Assembly (NCBI GenBank): GCA_947652855.1
Contig: CANTEO010000057.1
Coordinates: 1-16,978, forward strand
Reading direction: 5' to 3'
From: an uncultured Roseburia sp.
GTDB lineage: Bacteria; Bacillota; Clostridia; Lachnospirales; Lachnospiraceae
Length of the DNA stretch: 16,978 bases
Shown: positions 8,101-14,691 of the stretch, in pieces
How the letters are laid out: each line of letters opens with the position of its first letter
Numbering within the stretch: the first letter of the stretch is position 1
Made by a program: the position numbers and the translations under genes
The notes under the pieces: generated by a model
What the model was told of the DNA's origin: nothing
The model's input: the letters and a program-made list of their open reading frames with translations, nothing else
The model's database searches: none

Positions 8101-9135
8101 GGATTTTATAAAAAAGGCAGTCAGGTGTCTGTGGACTATAAAGAGGAGGGGGGAGAATGGCGGCATATCAGGGATCTTCCCGCTTCAATGCTAAAGGATG
8201 GATATCAAGTTGCATTTGCCGCATGGGTGACAAATGAGAGGGGAAAAGAAGTGGCTTTTTCTGATTTTCATATAGGAGTTGGAGATATAAGCTACGATCA
8301 ATTGTGTGAGCAGCCTTTTGTGTCATTTTTAGGAGGAGAGAACCATGCGCCGTTGGCTCATGAAGCCGCTTTTGACAAAAAGGAATATAAAGTGGGGGAT
8401 GTGGCGGCGGTCACGTATTCTTTTGAGGATGAGGACGGCGATGCAGAGGGAAGGACGCTTTACTGCTTTTCCTATGAAAACGGCGTAAAAGAGGTTGCCG
8501 ATCAGCCTTCCATAAAGCTTGCGTACCCTGGAGCGGTCGTCTGTGAAGTGTATCCGGCCGATGAGAAGGGGATGCCTGGCAAGAAGGCCATGACGGCAAA
8601 AGCAATCGTTAACCCAGAGGAAAAGGAGCCTCCAAAGAAGGATGAGGATATAAGCGGCGGCGGAAATTTGACGCCTTCCATTCCTGCAAAAGGGACATTG
8701 ATTCAAAGCGGCGGCGTGCGGTATCGGATTACAAAGTCTGATGCGAAAAAAGGCACGGCGGTTGCGGAAAAGCTTATAAGCCAAAAAAAAGCGCGGGTGA
8801 AGATTCCGGCGACGGTACAAAAAGACGGCTATTCGTTCCGCGTCACGGCAATTGGCAGTCAGGCGTTCTTAAACGCTAAAAAGCTTGAGGAAGTGACGGT
8901 TGGGGAGAATGTGTCGAAGATAGGGAAAAAATCGTTTTATCAATGCCCTAAATTGCGCAGCGTCATATTCAAAGGCAAAAAAGCCCCGGGGATAGGGAAA
9001 GGGGCATTTCAGAAAATAGCAAAAAAATGCAAGGTCACCGTTAGGAAAAAGATGCCGGCAAAGCAGCTTCAAAAACTGAAAAAGGAAATGAAGAGGGCAG
9101 GGAAAGGAATACGCTTTTCTTATAAGAAAAAATAA
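5179..9135 (+). CDS. Secreted GH110-family alpha-1,3-galactosidase with Ig-like, lectin-like and LRR modules
   Basis: A 1318-residue exported enzyme. The signal peptide has a basic start (MKKRRGK), a hydrophobic core and likely cleavage after ASA (29-31). Residues about 38-690 form a right-handed beta-helix starting EYGADPTG. It carries FADGIHASG (D341) and THDDPINLHG (D364, D365). The 23- and 24-residue spacings match what I recall for the acidic active-site residues D321, D344 and D345 of a characterised GH110 enzyme. The family removes alpha-1,3-linked galactose, including from blood group B antigen. Later modules: two Ig-like (Big_2-type) regions (about 700-760 and 768-845), a concanavalin-like beta-sandwich (about 850-1037), an Ig/PKD-like region (about 1054-1144), a Pro/Lys linker, and a BspA-type LRR (about 1175-1310) ending in a Lys-rich tail that probably holds it at the cell surface. 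There is no LPXTG. A second in-frame ATG at 5200 has a better ribosome binding site but would lose the basic signal-peptide start. Confidence 0.82.
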   Translation: MKKRRGKMISVVAALCLAVQVFACCGMEASAQETDEVVIEAVEYGADPTGERDSALAVWQAFLAAKEATEGGAKSVTVHFPKGEYHIYKDYAQQREYHTSNTNSIENPIKTVGLLIEGQENFTLDGDGSLFMMHGNMMALAVVDSQNVTLKDFSWDFGVPTVTEMTVTGMGEEDGKEYTDFLIPECFPHEISGNTLLWHSEKSPYTKEYYWTQAGHHSPTYAVVAYQPEGEMSRSYFEYDGPFNGVAGIEELDETHIRIRYASSRPSMQKMGTVIELAANAHRETAGAFTWESENVTARNVNVHFMHGFGWLIQMSRDVYYYDCSLKPREGSGHITVSFADGIHASGAAGDLVIEGCDFSDTHDDPINLHGTFTRVEKRIDAHTLQLKYIHAQQGGFPQYHVGDQAAFFTRDTLESKDGEALYTVEEVVSNPGEDGNDLRTMVVRFQEELPIHLSDKIGNEPKFVAENVTYAPKVTIRDCTFGRSPARGILCTTRNPVLIEGNLFQGMSMATIFLSNDSNEWYESGPIRDMTIRNNEFHIKTIGRTSWEYAPAIYVHPVTKGGGLPGEDNPIHKNITIEGNVFYMDTDTVVKAESVESLTIKNNVILRENPDISLELSASQTSLLVGDTLTVETLADGKTQERPQDNVYEFTKCKNVVLEGNSYDDGLKRYAVLSGMSDENLTNQDSDIKTAYDRDQPVSAPVQGIGYVSANPEILTVDENGRVYAKKAGKAAVSAYYLWNGEKILSKPVELTVLDKSAVKPEDTVKLEGREDAVLTKAGETLAFSAKTESGKEIAWSVEDFLTGGETNAAVIDENGVLTAKENGIVWVKARAGVSTSRLAVVISIPVAERSKELSVVREAASEYTLAKDKITAVMMPGDLYESSNSVKNLFLYQVPAECKDNLRAVIKIENMPEREAGQWDTASFLLYQDDDNYISVGKKSHYDGFVTVEETNAAATETGGDAAQNSLTDAYLGFYKKGSQVSVDYKEEGGEWRHIRDLPASMLKDGYQVAFAAWVTNERGKEVAFSDFHIGVGDISYDQLCEQPFVSFLGGENHAPLAHEAAFDKKEYKVGDVAAVTYSFEDEDGDAEGRTLYCFSYENGVKEVADQPSIKLAYPGAVVCEVYPADEKGMPGKKAMTAKAIVNPEEKEPPKKDEDISGGGNLTPSIPAKGTLIQSGGVRYRITKSDAKKGTAVAEKLISQKKARVKIPATVQKDGYSFRVTAIGSQAFLNAKKLEEVTVGENVSKIGKKSFYQCPKLRSVIFKGKKAPGIGKGAFQKIAKKCKVTVRKKMPAKQLQKLKKEMKRAGKGIRFSYKKK

Positions 9136-9178
9136 TGCGGAGCCTGACGAAAAGAGGGCGCGCAGGGAGTAGCACATC

Positions 9179-9676
9179 ATGAGGATAGAATTTGACGTTA
9201 CATTAAAGGAATCGGATCTATACCGTTTCAATATGCGCCATGCCTATGCCAAAGGCCAGGGAATCATCTCCATTGTCATGGCGCTTGTGTGCCTGATTGC
9301 GGCGGTAAAGACCCATGGCTCGGTCGAGCTGTCGTATACGATGCTGTATGCCGTGTTTTCAGCCGTGTTTTTGGTTTATTTGCCAATCAGCCTGTATTTG
9401 CGTTCGAAGCGGCAGATGCTTGCTTCAGAGGCGCTGCGCCGTTCACTGCGCTATGTGGTGGATCCAGAAGGGATTCACGCCTTTCAGGATGGGGAATCTG
9501 CGGATTTGCCCTGGGGGCAGGTGTATCAGGTCGCGTCGTCCAGGCGGTATGTATGGATATACAGCAGCAGGGTAAACGCTTATATCATTCCCCGAAGCCA
9601 GATCGAAGGGAAGTATGAGGCGCTTCGGCAGATTGTAGGTGAGCAATTGCCAAAATATAAATGGAAGATGAAGTGA
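9179..9676 (+). CDS. YcxB-like membrane protein
   Basis: A 165-residue protein with two predicted membrane helices (about 28-43 and 52-75) and a cytosolic C-terminal domain of the YcxB type (PF14317-like), seen in YVVDPEGIHAFQDGESADLPWGQVYQVASSRRYVWIYSSRVNAYIIPRSQ, here given as two overlapping stretches: the DPEGIHAF turn and the later YIIPRSQI motif. The function of this family is unknown. AGGGAG lies upstream of the ATG at somewhat long spacing. The gene follows the GH110 stop by 43 bp with no terminator and precedes tsaE by 10 nt, so it is probably the first gene of the tsaE operon. Confidence 0.75.
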   Translation: MRIEFDVTLKESDLYRFNMRHAYAKGQGIISIVMALVCLIAAVKTHGSVELSYTMLYAVFSAVFLVYLPISLYLRSKRQMLASEALRRSLRYVVDPEGIHAFQDGESADLPWGQVYQVASSRRYVWIYSSRVNAYIIPRSQIEGKYEALRQIVGEQLPKYKWKMK

Positions 9677-9680
9677 AGGA
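9676..9680 (+). promoter_or_regulatory. Ribosome binding site that decides the tsaE start
   Basis: AAGGA lies directly against an in-frame ATG at 9681, leaving no spacer, but 6 nt before the next in-frame ATG at 9687. The second ATG is therefore the likelier start. Confidence 0.65.
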
Positions 9681-9686
9681 ATGCGT

Positions 9687-10175
9687 ATGAAACAGATCTA
9701 TGAGACATATTCCGCAGAGGAAACGGCGCAGTTGGGCAGGCAGTTGGGCAAAGCTGCCCGTCCGTCCGAAGTTTATGCGTTAATCGGAGAATTGGGCGTC
9801 GGGAAAACGGCGCTGTCTAAAGGGATAGCAGAGGGCCTTGGCGTAACGGAGCCTGTAAGCAGCCCCACGTTTACGATTGTGCAGATTTATGAGGGCGGGA
9901 GGATGCCGCTTTACCATTTTGACGTATATCGCGTGATGGATCCTTTGGAGATGGAGGAAATCGGATATGAAGACTACTTCTATGGGGATGGGCTTACCCT
10001 GATTGAGTGGGCGGGCCAAATCAAAGAGCTTTTGCCGGAAAAGAGAACAGAGGTCACGATTCAAAAAGACCTGGAAAAAGGATTTGACTACCGCAGGATC
10101 ACCGTCGCTAAAGCAGGCGGGAAGGAAGCGGATGGGACACTGGCGGGAGGGTGCGATGAAAATATTGGCGGTTGA
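9687..10175 (+). CDS. tsaE: tRNA threonylcarbamoyladenosine biosynthesis ATPase TsaE
   Basis: A 162-residue P-loop ATPase that works with TsaB and TsaD to transfer the threonylcarbamoyl group to A37 of ANN-decoding tRNAs. The Walker A motif is GELGVGKT (residues 34-41 from the 9687 start). It is followed by SSPTFTIVQIYEGG, YHFDVYRV and LIEWAGQI, all characteristic of the family. The C-terminal 20 residues after the ITVAK strand are Gly-rich and overlap the start of tsaB, so they may be a poorly constrained tail. The annotated alternative start at 9681 adds only two residues. The stop lies 20 nt inside tsaB. Confidence 0.94.
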   Translation: MKQIYETYSAEETAQLGRQLGKAARPSEVYALIGELGVGKTALSKGIAEGLGVTEPVSSPTFTIVQIYEGGRMPLYHFDVYRVMDPLEMEEIGYEDYFYGDGLTLIEWAGQIKELLPEKRTEVTIQKDLEKGFDYRRITVAKAGGKEADGTLAGGCDENIGG

Positions 10176-10923
10176 CAGTTCCGGCCAGGTGGCGAGCGTG
10201 GCGGCTGTCGAGGATTGGAATTTGTTGGGGGAGTTTACGGTCAATTATATTGTGCCGGGAAGGGACGCCCAGGGGGTATCTTTTGGAGCGAAAAAAACGG
10301 GATATAAGAAAACCCATTCCCAGACGCTTCTTCCTATGCTGGACGAAATGGTGAAAATGATAGAGCTGGACATAAAGACGGTTGACGCAATCGCCGTGGC
10401 AGGGGGGCCTGGCTCGTTTACCGGGCTTCGGATTGGAGCCGCGACGGTCAAGGGCCTGGCGCTTGCCCTGGATAAGCCCGTGATACAGATTCCGACTGTG
10501 GACGCGCTGGCATATAATTTATGCGGGCATAGAGACCTTGTCTGCCCGTTAATGGACGCCAGGAGGAATCAGGTTTACACAGGGCTTTACCGTTTTGAAG
10601 GCAACAGGATGCAGACGGTCAAGGGGCAGTGCGCGGTTGACATACGGGAGATCGTAGAGGAAATCAATCTTATTGAAAAGCCGGCCGTATTTTTGGGCGA
10701 CGGCGTGCCTGTCTCAAAATCGTACATTGAGGAGCATATCAAAGCGCCGTACAGCTTCGCCCCGCCGCATTTAAACAGGCAGAGGGCCGGCGCGGTGGCT
10801 GCTTTGGCGCTGCAGTATCTGGAGGAAGGGAAGGCGCTTGACGCAGACAGCTTTACGCCGGAATACTTACGGCTTTCCCAGGCAGAGCGGGAAAGGCAAG
10901 AAAAGAGCCATGCGAAGGATTAG
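10156..10923 (+). CDS. tsaB: t6A biosynthesis protein TsaB
   Basis: A 255-residue ASKHA-fold scaffold protein that dimerises with TsaD in t6A synthesis. Family motifs are MKILAVDSSG at the start, KKTHSQTLLPMLDEM (51-65), GGPGSFTGLRIGAATVKGLA and PLMDARRNQVYTGLY. The reading frame is open from 10003, but GGAGGG (10146-10151) just before the ATG at 10156, and the MKILAVD start typical of the family, fix the start here. It overlaps tsaE by 20 nt. Between GEFTVNY and KKTHSQTL there is an extra segment of about 19 residues (32-50, nucleotides 10249-10305) that I do not expect in the common form of this protein. The reading frame is intact. Confidence 0.93.
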   Translation: MKILAVDSSGQVASVAAVEDWNLLGEFTVNYIVPGRDAQGVSFGAKKTGYKKTHSQTLLPMLDEMVKMIELDIKTVDAIAVAGGPGSFTGLRIGAATVKGLALALDKPVIQIPTVDALAYNLCGHRDLVCPLMDARRNQVYTGLYRFEGNRMQTVKGQCAVDIREIVEEINLIEKPAVFLGDGVPVSKSYIEEHIKAPYSFAPPHLNRQRAGAVAALALQYLEEGKALDADSFTPEYLRLSQAERERQEKSHAKD

Positions 10924-11380
10924 GGGAATGGAGGAGGCGGATTTGGGGCAGGTGGCGGAGCTTGCGGCTTCCGTATTTGGGCAGCCTTGGAGCAGGCAGG
11001 GCTTTGCCGATGCGCTGCCTATGGAAAACACCTGCTTTCTCGTGGCTGAGGAAGATGGCCGGATCCTGGGGTATTGCGGGGCTTATTTGGCGGCAGACGA
11101 AGGAGAGGTCATAAATGTCGCCGTCGGCCTTAAGTTTCAAAGAAGAGGGATAGCGGACGCGTTGTTAAAAGAGCTGCTTTTGGAGGCAGGCAAAAAAGGA
11201 GCGAGCCGTTTTTTCCTGGAAGTGCGTGTGTCCAATCAGGCGGCGATCCGCCTTTACGAAAAAAACGGATTCCAAAAGCAGGGAATCCGCAAGGGCTTCT
11301 ATCAAGGGCCAAAAGAGGACGCATATATTATGAATCGAATCGAGGACGCAGAAAATCAGAAGCAGGAGAAAAAATGTTAG
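10910..11380 (+). CDS. rimI: Ribosomal protein S18-alanine N-acetyltransferase RimI
   Basis: A 156-residue GNAT acetyltransferase. It has the acetyl-CoA phosphate-binding motif QRRGIA (78-83), FFLEVR with the likely catalytic Glu (E104), and the C-terminal NQAAIRLYEKNGFQKQGIRKGFY segment typical of RimI, which acetylates the N-terminal Ala of S18 in Escherichia coli. Upstream in-frame codons lie inside tsaB. The start at 10910 gives MRRIRGMEEADLGQVAEL, aligning with the family N-terminus, although the ribosome binding site is weak, which suits translational coupling with tsaB (14-nt overlap). Its location between tsaB and tsaD is the common arrangement in Firmicutes. Confidence 0.9.
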   Translation: MRRIRGMEEADLGQVAELAASVFGQPWSRQGFADALPMENTCFLVAEEDGRILGYCGAYLAADEGEVINVAVGLKFQRRGIADALLKELLLEAGKKGASRFFLEVRVSNQAAIRLYEKNGFQKQGIRKGFYQGPKEDAYIMNRIEDAENQKQEKKC

Positions 11381-12285
11381 ATGTATGTTTGCTTGGCACC
11401 GGGGGGATGCTTCCCCTGCCAAACCGGTGGCTGACAGCTTTGATGGCGAGATATAACGGAAGCAGCCTTTTGATCGACTGCGGGGAGGGGACGCAGGTCG
11501 CGATCCGGGAAAAAGGCTGGAGCTTTAAGCCGATAGACGTAATCTGCTTTACGCATTACCATGCGGACCATATCAGCGGCCTGCCCGGCCTGCTCCTTAC
11601 GATGGGGAATGCAGAGCGCACAGAGCCTTTGACGATGATTGGGCCAAGAGGGCTGGAGCGGGTAGTTGGCGCGCTTCGCGTCATTGCGCCTGAGCTGCCT
11701 TTTGAAATTCGCCTTGTGGAGCTGACGGAGGCGGAGGAGACGTTTGAGCAAATGGGATGCCGCATCCATGCGTTCCGGGTGAACCATAATATCGCTTGCT
11801 ATGGCTATAGCGTGGAAATCCCAAGAGCGGGCAGGTTTTATGTGGACAGGGCGGAAGAGAATGGGATACCAAAGCGGCTTTGGAGCTTGCTGCAGCATGG
11901 GCAGACGGTGGAAGAGGACGGCAGGACATATACGCCCGACATGGTATTGGGCCCGCCGAGGAAAGGCATCAAAGTTACCTATTGCACAGACACAAGGCCG
12001 ACGGAAAGCATCGTAAGGGCTGCGTATGCGTCCGACTTGCTGGTTTGCGAGGGGATGTACGCGGAGGAGGAGAAGCTTAAGAAGGCGAAGCAATATAAGC
12101 ACATGACGTTTTACGAAGCGGCGGAGATTGCGAGAAAAGCAGAGGCAAAAGAGCTTTGGCTTACGCATTTCAGCCCTTCGCTGATACGCGCGGAGGCTTA
12201 TCTGCCCAAGGTGAGGCAAATATTCGAGGCGGCAAGCCTGGGCTTCGATGGAAGATCCGCAGAGTTGGATTTTGAGGAGGGATAG
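11374..12285 (+). CDS. rnz: Ribonuclease Z (tRNA 3' endonuclease)
   Basis: A 303-residue metallo-beta-lactamase-fold endonuclease that cuts tRNA precursors after the discriminator base. The LLGTGG start, DCGEGTQ (35-41), the zinc motif HYHADH (H61, H63, D65, H66), NH at 137-138, CTDTRP with D206, H243 (KHMTFYEAAEIA) and LTHFSP with H265 are all present, so the enzyme should be active. The length fits bacterial RNase Z. AGGAG precedes the ATG, which overlaps rimI by 7 nt. The segment around 139-144 (IACYGY) corresponds to the HRVPCYGY region of other members. An arylsulfatase-like relative is less likely given the complete motif set. Confidence 0.92.
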   Translation: MLDVCLLGTGGMLPLPNRWLTALMARYNGSSLLIDCGEGTQVAIREKGWSFKPIDVICFTHYHADHISGLPGLLLTMGNAERTEPLTMIGPRGLERVVGALRVIAPELPFEIRLVELTEAEETFEQMGCRIHAFRVNHNIACYGYSVEIPRAGRFYVDRAEENGIPKRLWSLLQHGQTVEEDGRTYTPDMVLGPPRKGIKVTYCTDTRPTESIVRAAYASDLLVCEGMYAEEEKLKKAKQYKHMTFYEAAEIARKAEAKELWLTHFSPSLIRAEAYLPKVRQIFEAASLGFDGRSAELDFEEG

Positions 12286-12288
12286 CCT

Positions 12289-12861
12289 ATGAAAAAAACT
12301 AGAGTCATTCTCATTGGCATGGCCTGCATTTGCCTGGCAGTAGGGAGCTACTATTATGTGACGCATAAGGCGGCAAGAGACGATGTTGAAGTGACCGAAG
12401 TGCAGAAGGTCATTTTAAGGGATTTGTCGGGCAAGTCGTATCCTGCGACGCCAAGGGAAGTGCTGAAATTTTATAACCGGATCATTTGCTGCTTCTATAA
12501 TGAGGAATATACAGAAGATGAATTTCAGAAGCTGGCGGATCAGTCCCTTGCCTTGATGGATCAGGAGCTTTTGAGCGTGAATCCGGCAGATCAGTATTAT
12601 GCGAAGCTGAAATCGGAGGTGGAGAGCTATCGGGAAGAGGATCGGATGATCAGTAACGCGGACGTGTGCAGCAGCAATGACGTGACTTATTCGAAGCTAG
12701 ACGGGAAGGAATGCGCGTACGCGACAGCGTCTTATTTTGTGCGCGACAAGGGCGGCTTTTCGAAAAGTAAGCAGAGCTACGTGTTGAGGAAAGACGAGGA
12801 GGGCAGATGGAAAATACTGGCGTTTCAGTTGGAAGAAGGAGCCTCGGAAGAAGATGAATAA
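12289..12861 (+). CDS. Membrane-anchored extracytoplasmic protein of unknown function
   Basis: A 190-residue protein with one N-terminal membrane segment (about 5-25) and a polar, acidic remainder predicted outside the cell. There is no proper lipobox around C13/C15, so it is more likely an uncleaved anchor than a lipoprotein. The segment SYPATPREVLKFYNRIICCFYNEEYTEDEF, here centred on about residues 46-75, is helical and looks conserved; the end (SYVLRKDEEGRWKILAFQLE) resembles a small NTF2-like or SnoaL-like strand pair. It resembles proteins I recall next to tsaD in Lachnospiraceae (possibly labelled DUF6715), but I cannot confirm that. A strong GAGGAGG lies before the ATG, 3 nt after the rnz stop, and it overlaps tsaD by 8 nt. 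Confidence 0.7.
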   Translation: MKKTRVILIGMACICLAVGSYYYVTHKAARDDVEVTEVQKVILRDLSGKSYPATPREVLKFYNRIICCFYNEEYTEDEFQKLADQSLALMDQELLSVNPADQYYAKLKSEVESYREEDRMISNADVCSSNDVTYSKLDGKECAYATASYFVRDKGGFSKSKQSYVLRKDEEGRWKILAFQLEEGASEEDE

Positions 12862-13882
12862 AGAAAAAGAAATTAAGGTCCTGGCGATAGAGACTTCCTG
12901 TGATGAAACGGCTGCGGCAGTGGTGGCAGACGGGCGGGACGTTCGTTCTAACGTGATTTCTTCTCAGATTGACACGCATACAATCTATGGAGGCGTGGTG
13001 CCGGAAATTGCTTCAAGAAAGCATATAGAGCAGATTAATTTTGTAATCAGGGAGGCGTTAAGCGAAGCGGGCATGACGCTTCATGAGATTGACGTGATAG
13101 GCGTCACCTATGGGCCGGGCTTGGTGGGGGCGCTCTTAGTGGGCGTTTCTGCGGCGAAAGCCATCAGCTACGCAAAAGGCATTCCGTTGGTTGGCGTGCA
13201 TCATATTGAGGGCCATATCAGCGCCAATTATATTGCGCATCCTTCGCTGACGCCGCCGTTTTTGTGCCTGATCGCATCTGGCGGGCATACGCATCTGGTA
13301 AAAGTAGAAGATTACGGGGCATATGAAATATTAGGAAGGACGATGGACGACGCGGCAGGAGAAGCGTTCGACAAAGTGGCGCGCGCTATAGGGCTAGGCT
13401 ATCCCGGAGGGCCTAAAATAGAACAAGCGGCCAGACAGGGGGATCCGCGCGCGATTGCGTTCCCAAGGGCGCACGTGGCGCATGGAGCCTATGATTTTAG
13501 CTTCAGCGGGATGAAATCGGCAGTCTTAAATTATTTAAACGGCTGTCAGATGAAAGGGATGGAAATTAAACAGGCGGATGTGGCGGCCTCGTTTCAGCAG
13601 GCGGTCATTGATGTGTTGGCAGGCAATGTGGAGACGGCGCTAAAAGAGACGGGCATGAAAAAATTTGCGGCAGCGGGCGGCGTAGCCGCAAACGGCGCGC
13701 TAAGGGAAGCGCTGCAGGAAGTGTGCAGGCGGCAGAATGCAAAGCTGTACAGCCCCGCTCCCATTTTATGCACAGACAATGCGGCCATGATCGGCGCGGC
13801 CGCGTATTATAATTACAGGGCAGGCGTGCGTTCCGGCCTTGACTTGAACGCGGTTCCAAACTTAAGCTTAGGAGAACGGTAA
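12854..13882 (+). CDS. tsaD: tRNA N6-adenosine threonylcarbamoyltransferase TsaD
   Basis: A 342-residue ASKHA-fold enzyme that transfers threonylcarbamoyl from TC-AMP to A37 of tRNA. Motifs include LAIETSCDETAAAVV (10-24), GGVVPEIASRKH (46-57), the metal-binding HxxxH (H117-I-E-G-H121), IASGGHTHLV (140-149), GEAFDKVARAIGLGYPGGP (169-187) and CTDNAAMIG with D308. All ligands expected of an active enzyme are present and the length is standard. The start overlaps the preceding gene by 8 nt with a modest purine-rich ribosome binding site, consistent with coupling. The stop overlaps the ispD start by one base (TAATG). Confidence 0.96.
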   Translation: MNKEKEIKVLAIETSCDETAAAVVADGRDVRSNVISSQIDTHTIYGGVVPEIASRKHIEQINFVIREALSEAGMTLHEIDVIGVTYGPGLVGALLVGVSAAKAISYAKGIPLVGVHHIEGHISANYIAHPSLTPPFLCLIASGGHTHLVKVEDYGAYEILGRTMDDAAGEAFDKVARAIGLGYPGGPKIEQAARQGDPRAIAFPRAHVAHGAYDFSFSGMKSAVLNYLNGCQMKGMEIKQADVAASFQQAVIDVLAGNVETALKETGMKKFAAAGGVAANGALREALQEVCRRQNAKLYSPAPILCTDNAAMIGAAAYYNYRAGVRSGLDLNAVPNLSLGER

Positions 13883-14586
13883 TGGAAAAAGAAAAAATCA
13901 CTGCTATCGTATTGGCGGGCGGGAGCGGCAAGCGAATGGGGGGAGGCTTAAAGAAGCAATATCTTTCCCTGGGCGGTCAGCCGCTCCTTTCCCATTCATT
14001 AAGGGTGTTTCAGGAAAGCAGGGTGGATGAGATTGTATTAGTGTCCAATGAAGAGGCTTACTGTCAGGAAGAGATTGTGGAGAAATATGGGTTTGACAAA
14101 GTAAAGCGTATTGTTCCGGGCGGAGCTGAGCGGCATGATTCTGTGTATGCCGGGCTTTTAGCCGCGAGCGGATGCCGCTATGTTTTAATTCATGACGGCG
14201 CGCGCCCTTTCCTGACGCAAGGGATTGTGGATGATGCCGTCAGCACCGTCAGGCGTTACCAGGCGTGCGCGGTTGGCGTGCCTGTGAAAGACACCATAAA
14301 GCTGTCTGACCAGGAAGGCTTCGCGCAGTCAACGATAGAGCGTGCGCGTGCCTGGCAGATTCAGACGCCGCAGGCATTTTCCTATGACTTGATCCTAAAG
14401 GCATATCAAAAGCTGATGAAAGAGAGGCCGACTGGCATTACTGACGATGCCATGGCGGTAGAGTATGGGCGTTTTGCGAAAGTCAAGCTGATTTTAGGGA
14501 GTTATGAAAACATCAAAGTCACTACGCCGGAGGACATCGTCATAGCGGAGGCTTTCTGCGCCCGCGCCGCATTGCGGCAATCCTAA
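13882..14586 (+). CDS. ispD: 2-C-methyl-D-erythritol 4-phosphate cytidylyltransferase
   Basis: A 234-residue nucleotidyltransferase of the MEP isoprenoid pathway that joins CTP to methylerythritol phosphate. It has AIVLAGGSGKRMG (8-20), the catalytic KKQYL lysine region (24-28), IHDGARPF (103-110), WQIQTPQAF (158-166), TDDA (187-190) and NIKVTTPED with K212. AGGAG precedes the ATG by about 7 nt, and the start overlaps the tsaD stop. Ribitol-5-phosphate cytidylyltransferases (TarI) are close relatives, but there is no tarJ neighbour. No terminator with a T tract follows the stop. Confidence 0.9.
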   Translation: MEKEKITAIVLAGGSGKRMGGGLKKQYLSLGGQPLLSHSLRVFQESRVDEIVLVSNEEAYCQEEIVEKYGFDKVKRIVPGGAERHDSVYAGLLAASGCRYVLIHDGARPFLTQGIVDDAVSTVRRYQACAVGVPVKDTIKLSDQEGFAQSTIERARAWQIQTPQAFSYDLILKAYQKLMKERPTGITDDAMAVEYGRFAKVKLILGSYENIKVTTPEDIVIAEAFCARAALRQS

Positions 14587-14617
14587 AGATCTGGCAAAAA
14601 AATTCCCGCGTAGCGCC

Positions 14618-14646
14618 TTGTGCCGCCATGCGAAAAGGGCTAGAAT
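14618..14646 (+). promoter_or_regulatory. Probable sigma-A promoter of the chemoreceptor gene
   Basis: TTGTGC (14618-14623) and TAGAAT (14641-14646) are 17 bp apart. The -10 is 5 of 6 and the -35 is weak (3 of 6). It lies 46 nt before the ATG of the chemoreceptor, which has a strong AGGAGG (14679-14684). Confidence 0.5.
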
Positions 14647-14691
14647 AAAAGTGGAGTTTCGAAGTGGAAGTTTGAAAGAGGAGGTTTTACA

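Noticed and set aside
11377..12366. A long - strand reading frame (329 codons) opposite rnz
   Set aside because: It is the complement of a clear RNase Z gene with all catalytic motifs; no ribosome binding site or family resemblance.
14584..14629. A sigma-D/sigma-28 type flagellar promoter for the chemoreceptor gene
   Set aside because: TAAA is present at 14584 but no GCCGATAT-like -10 follows at 14-16 bp; a sigma-A-like pair fits better.
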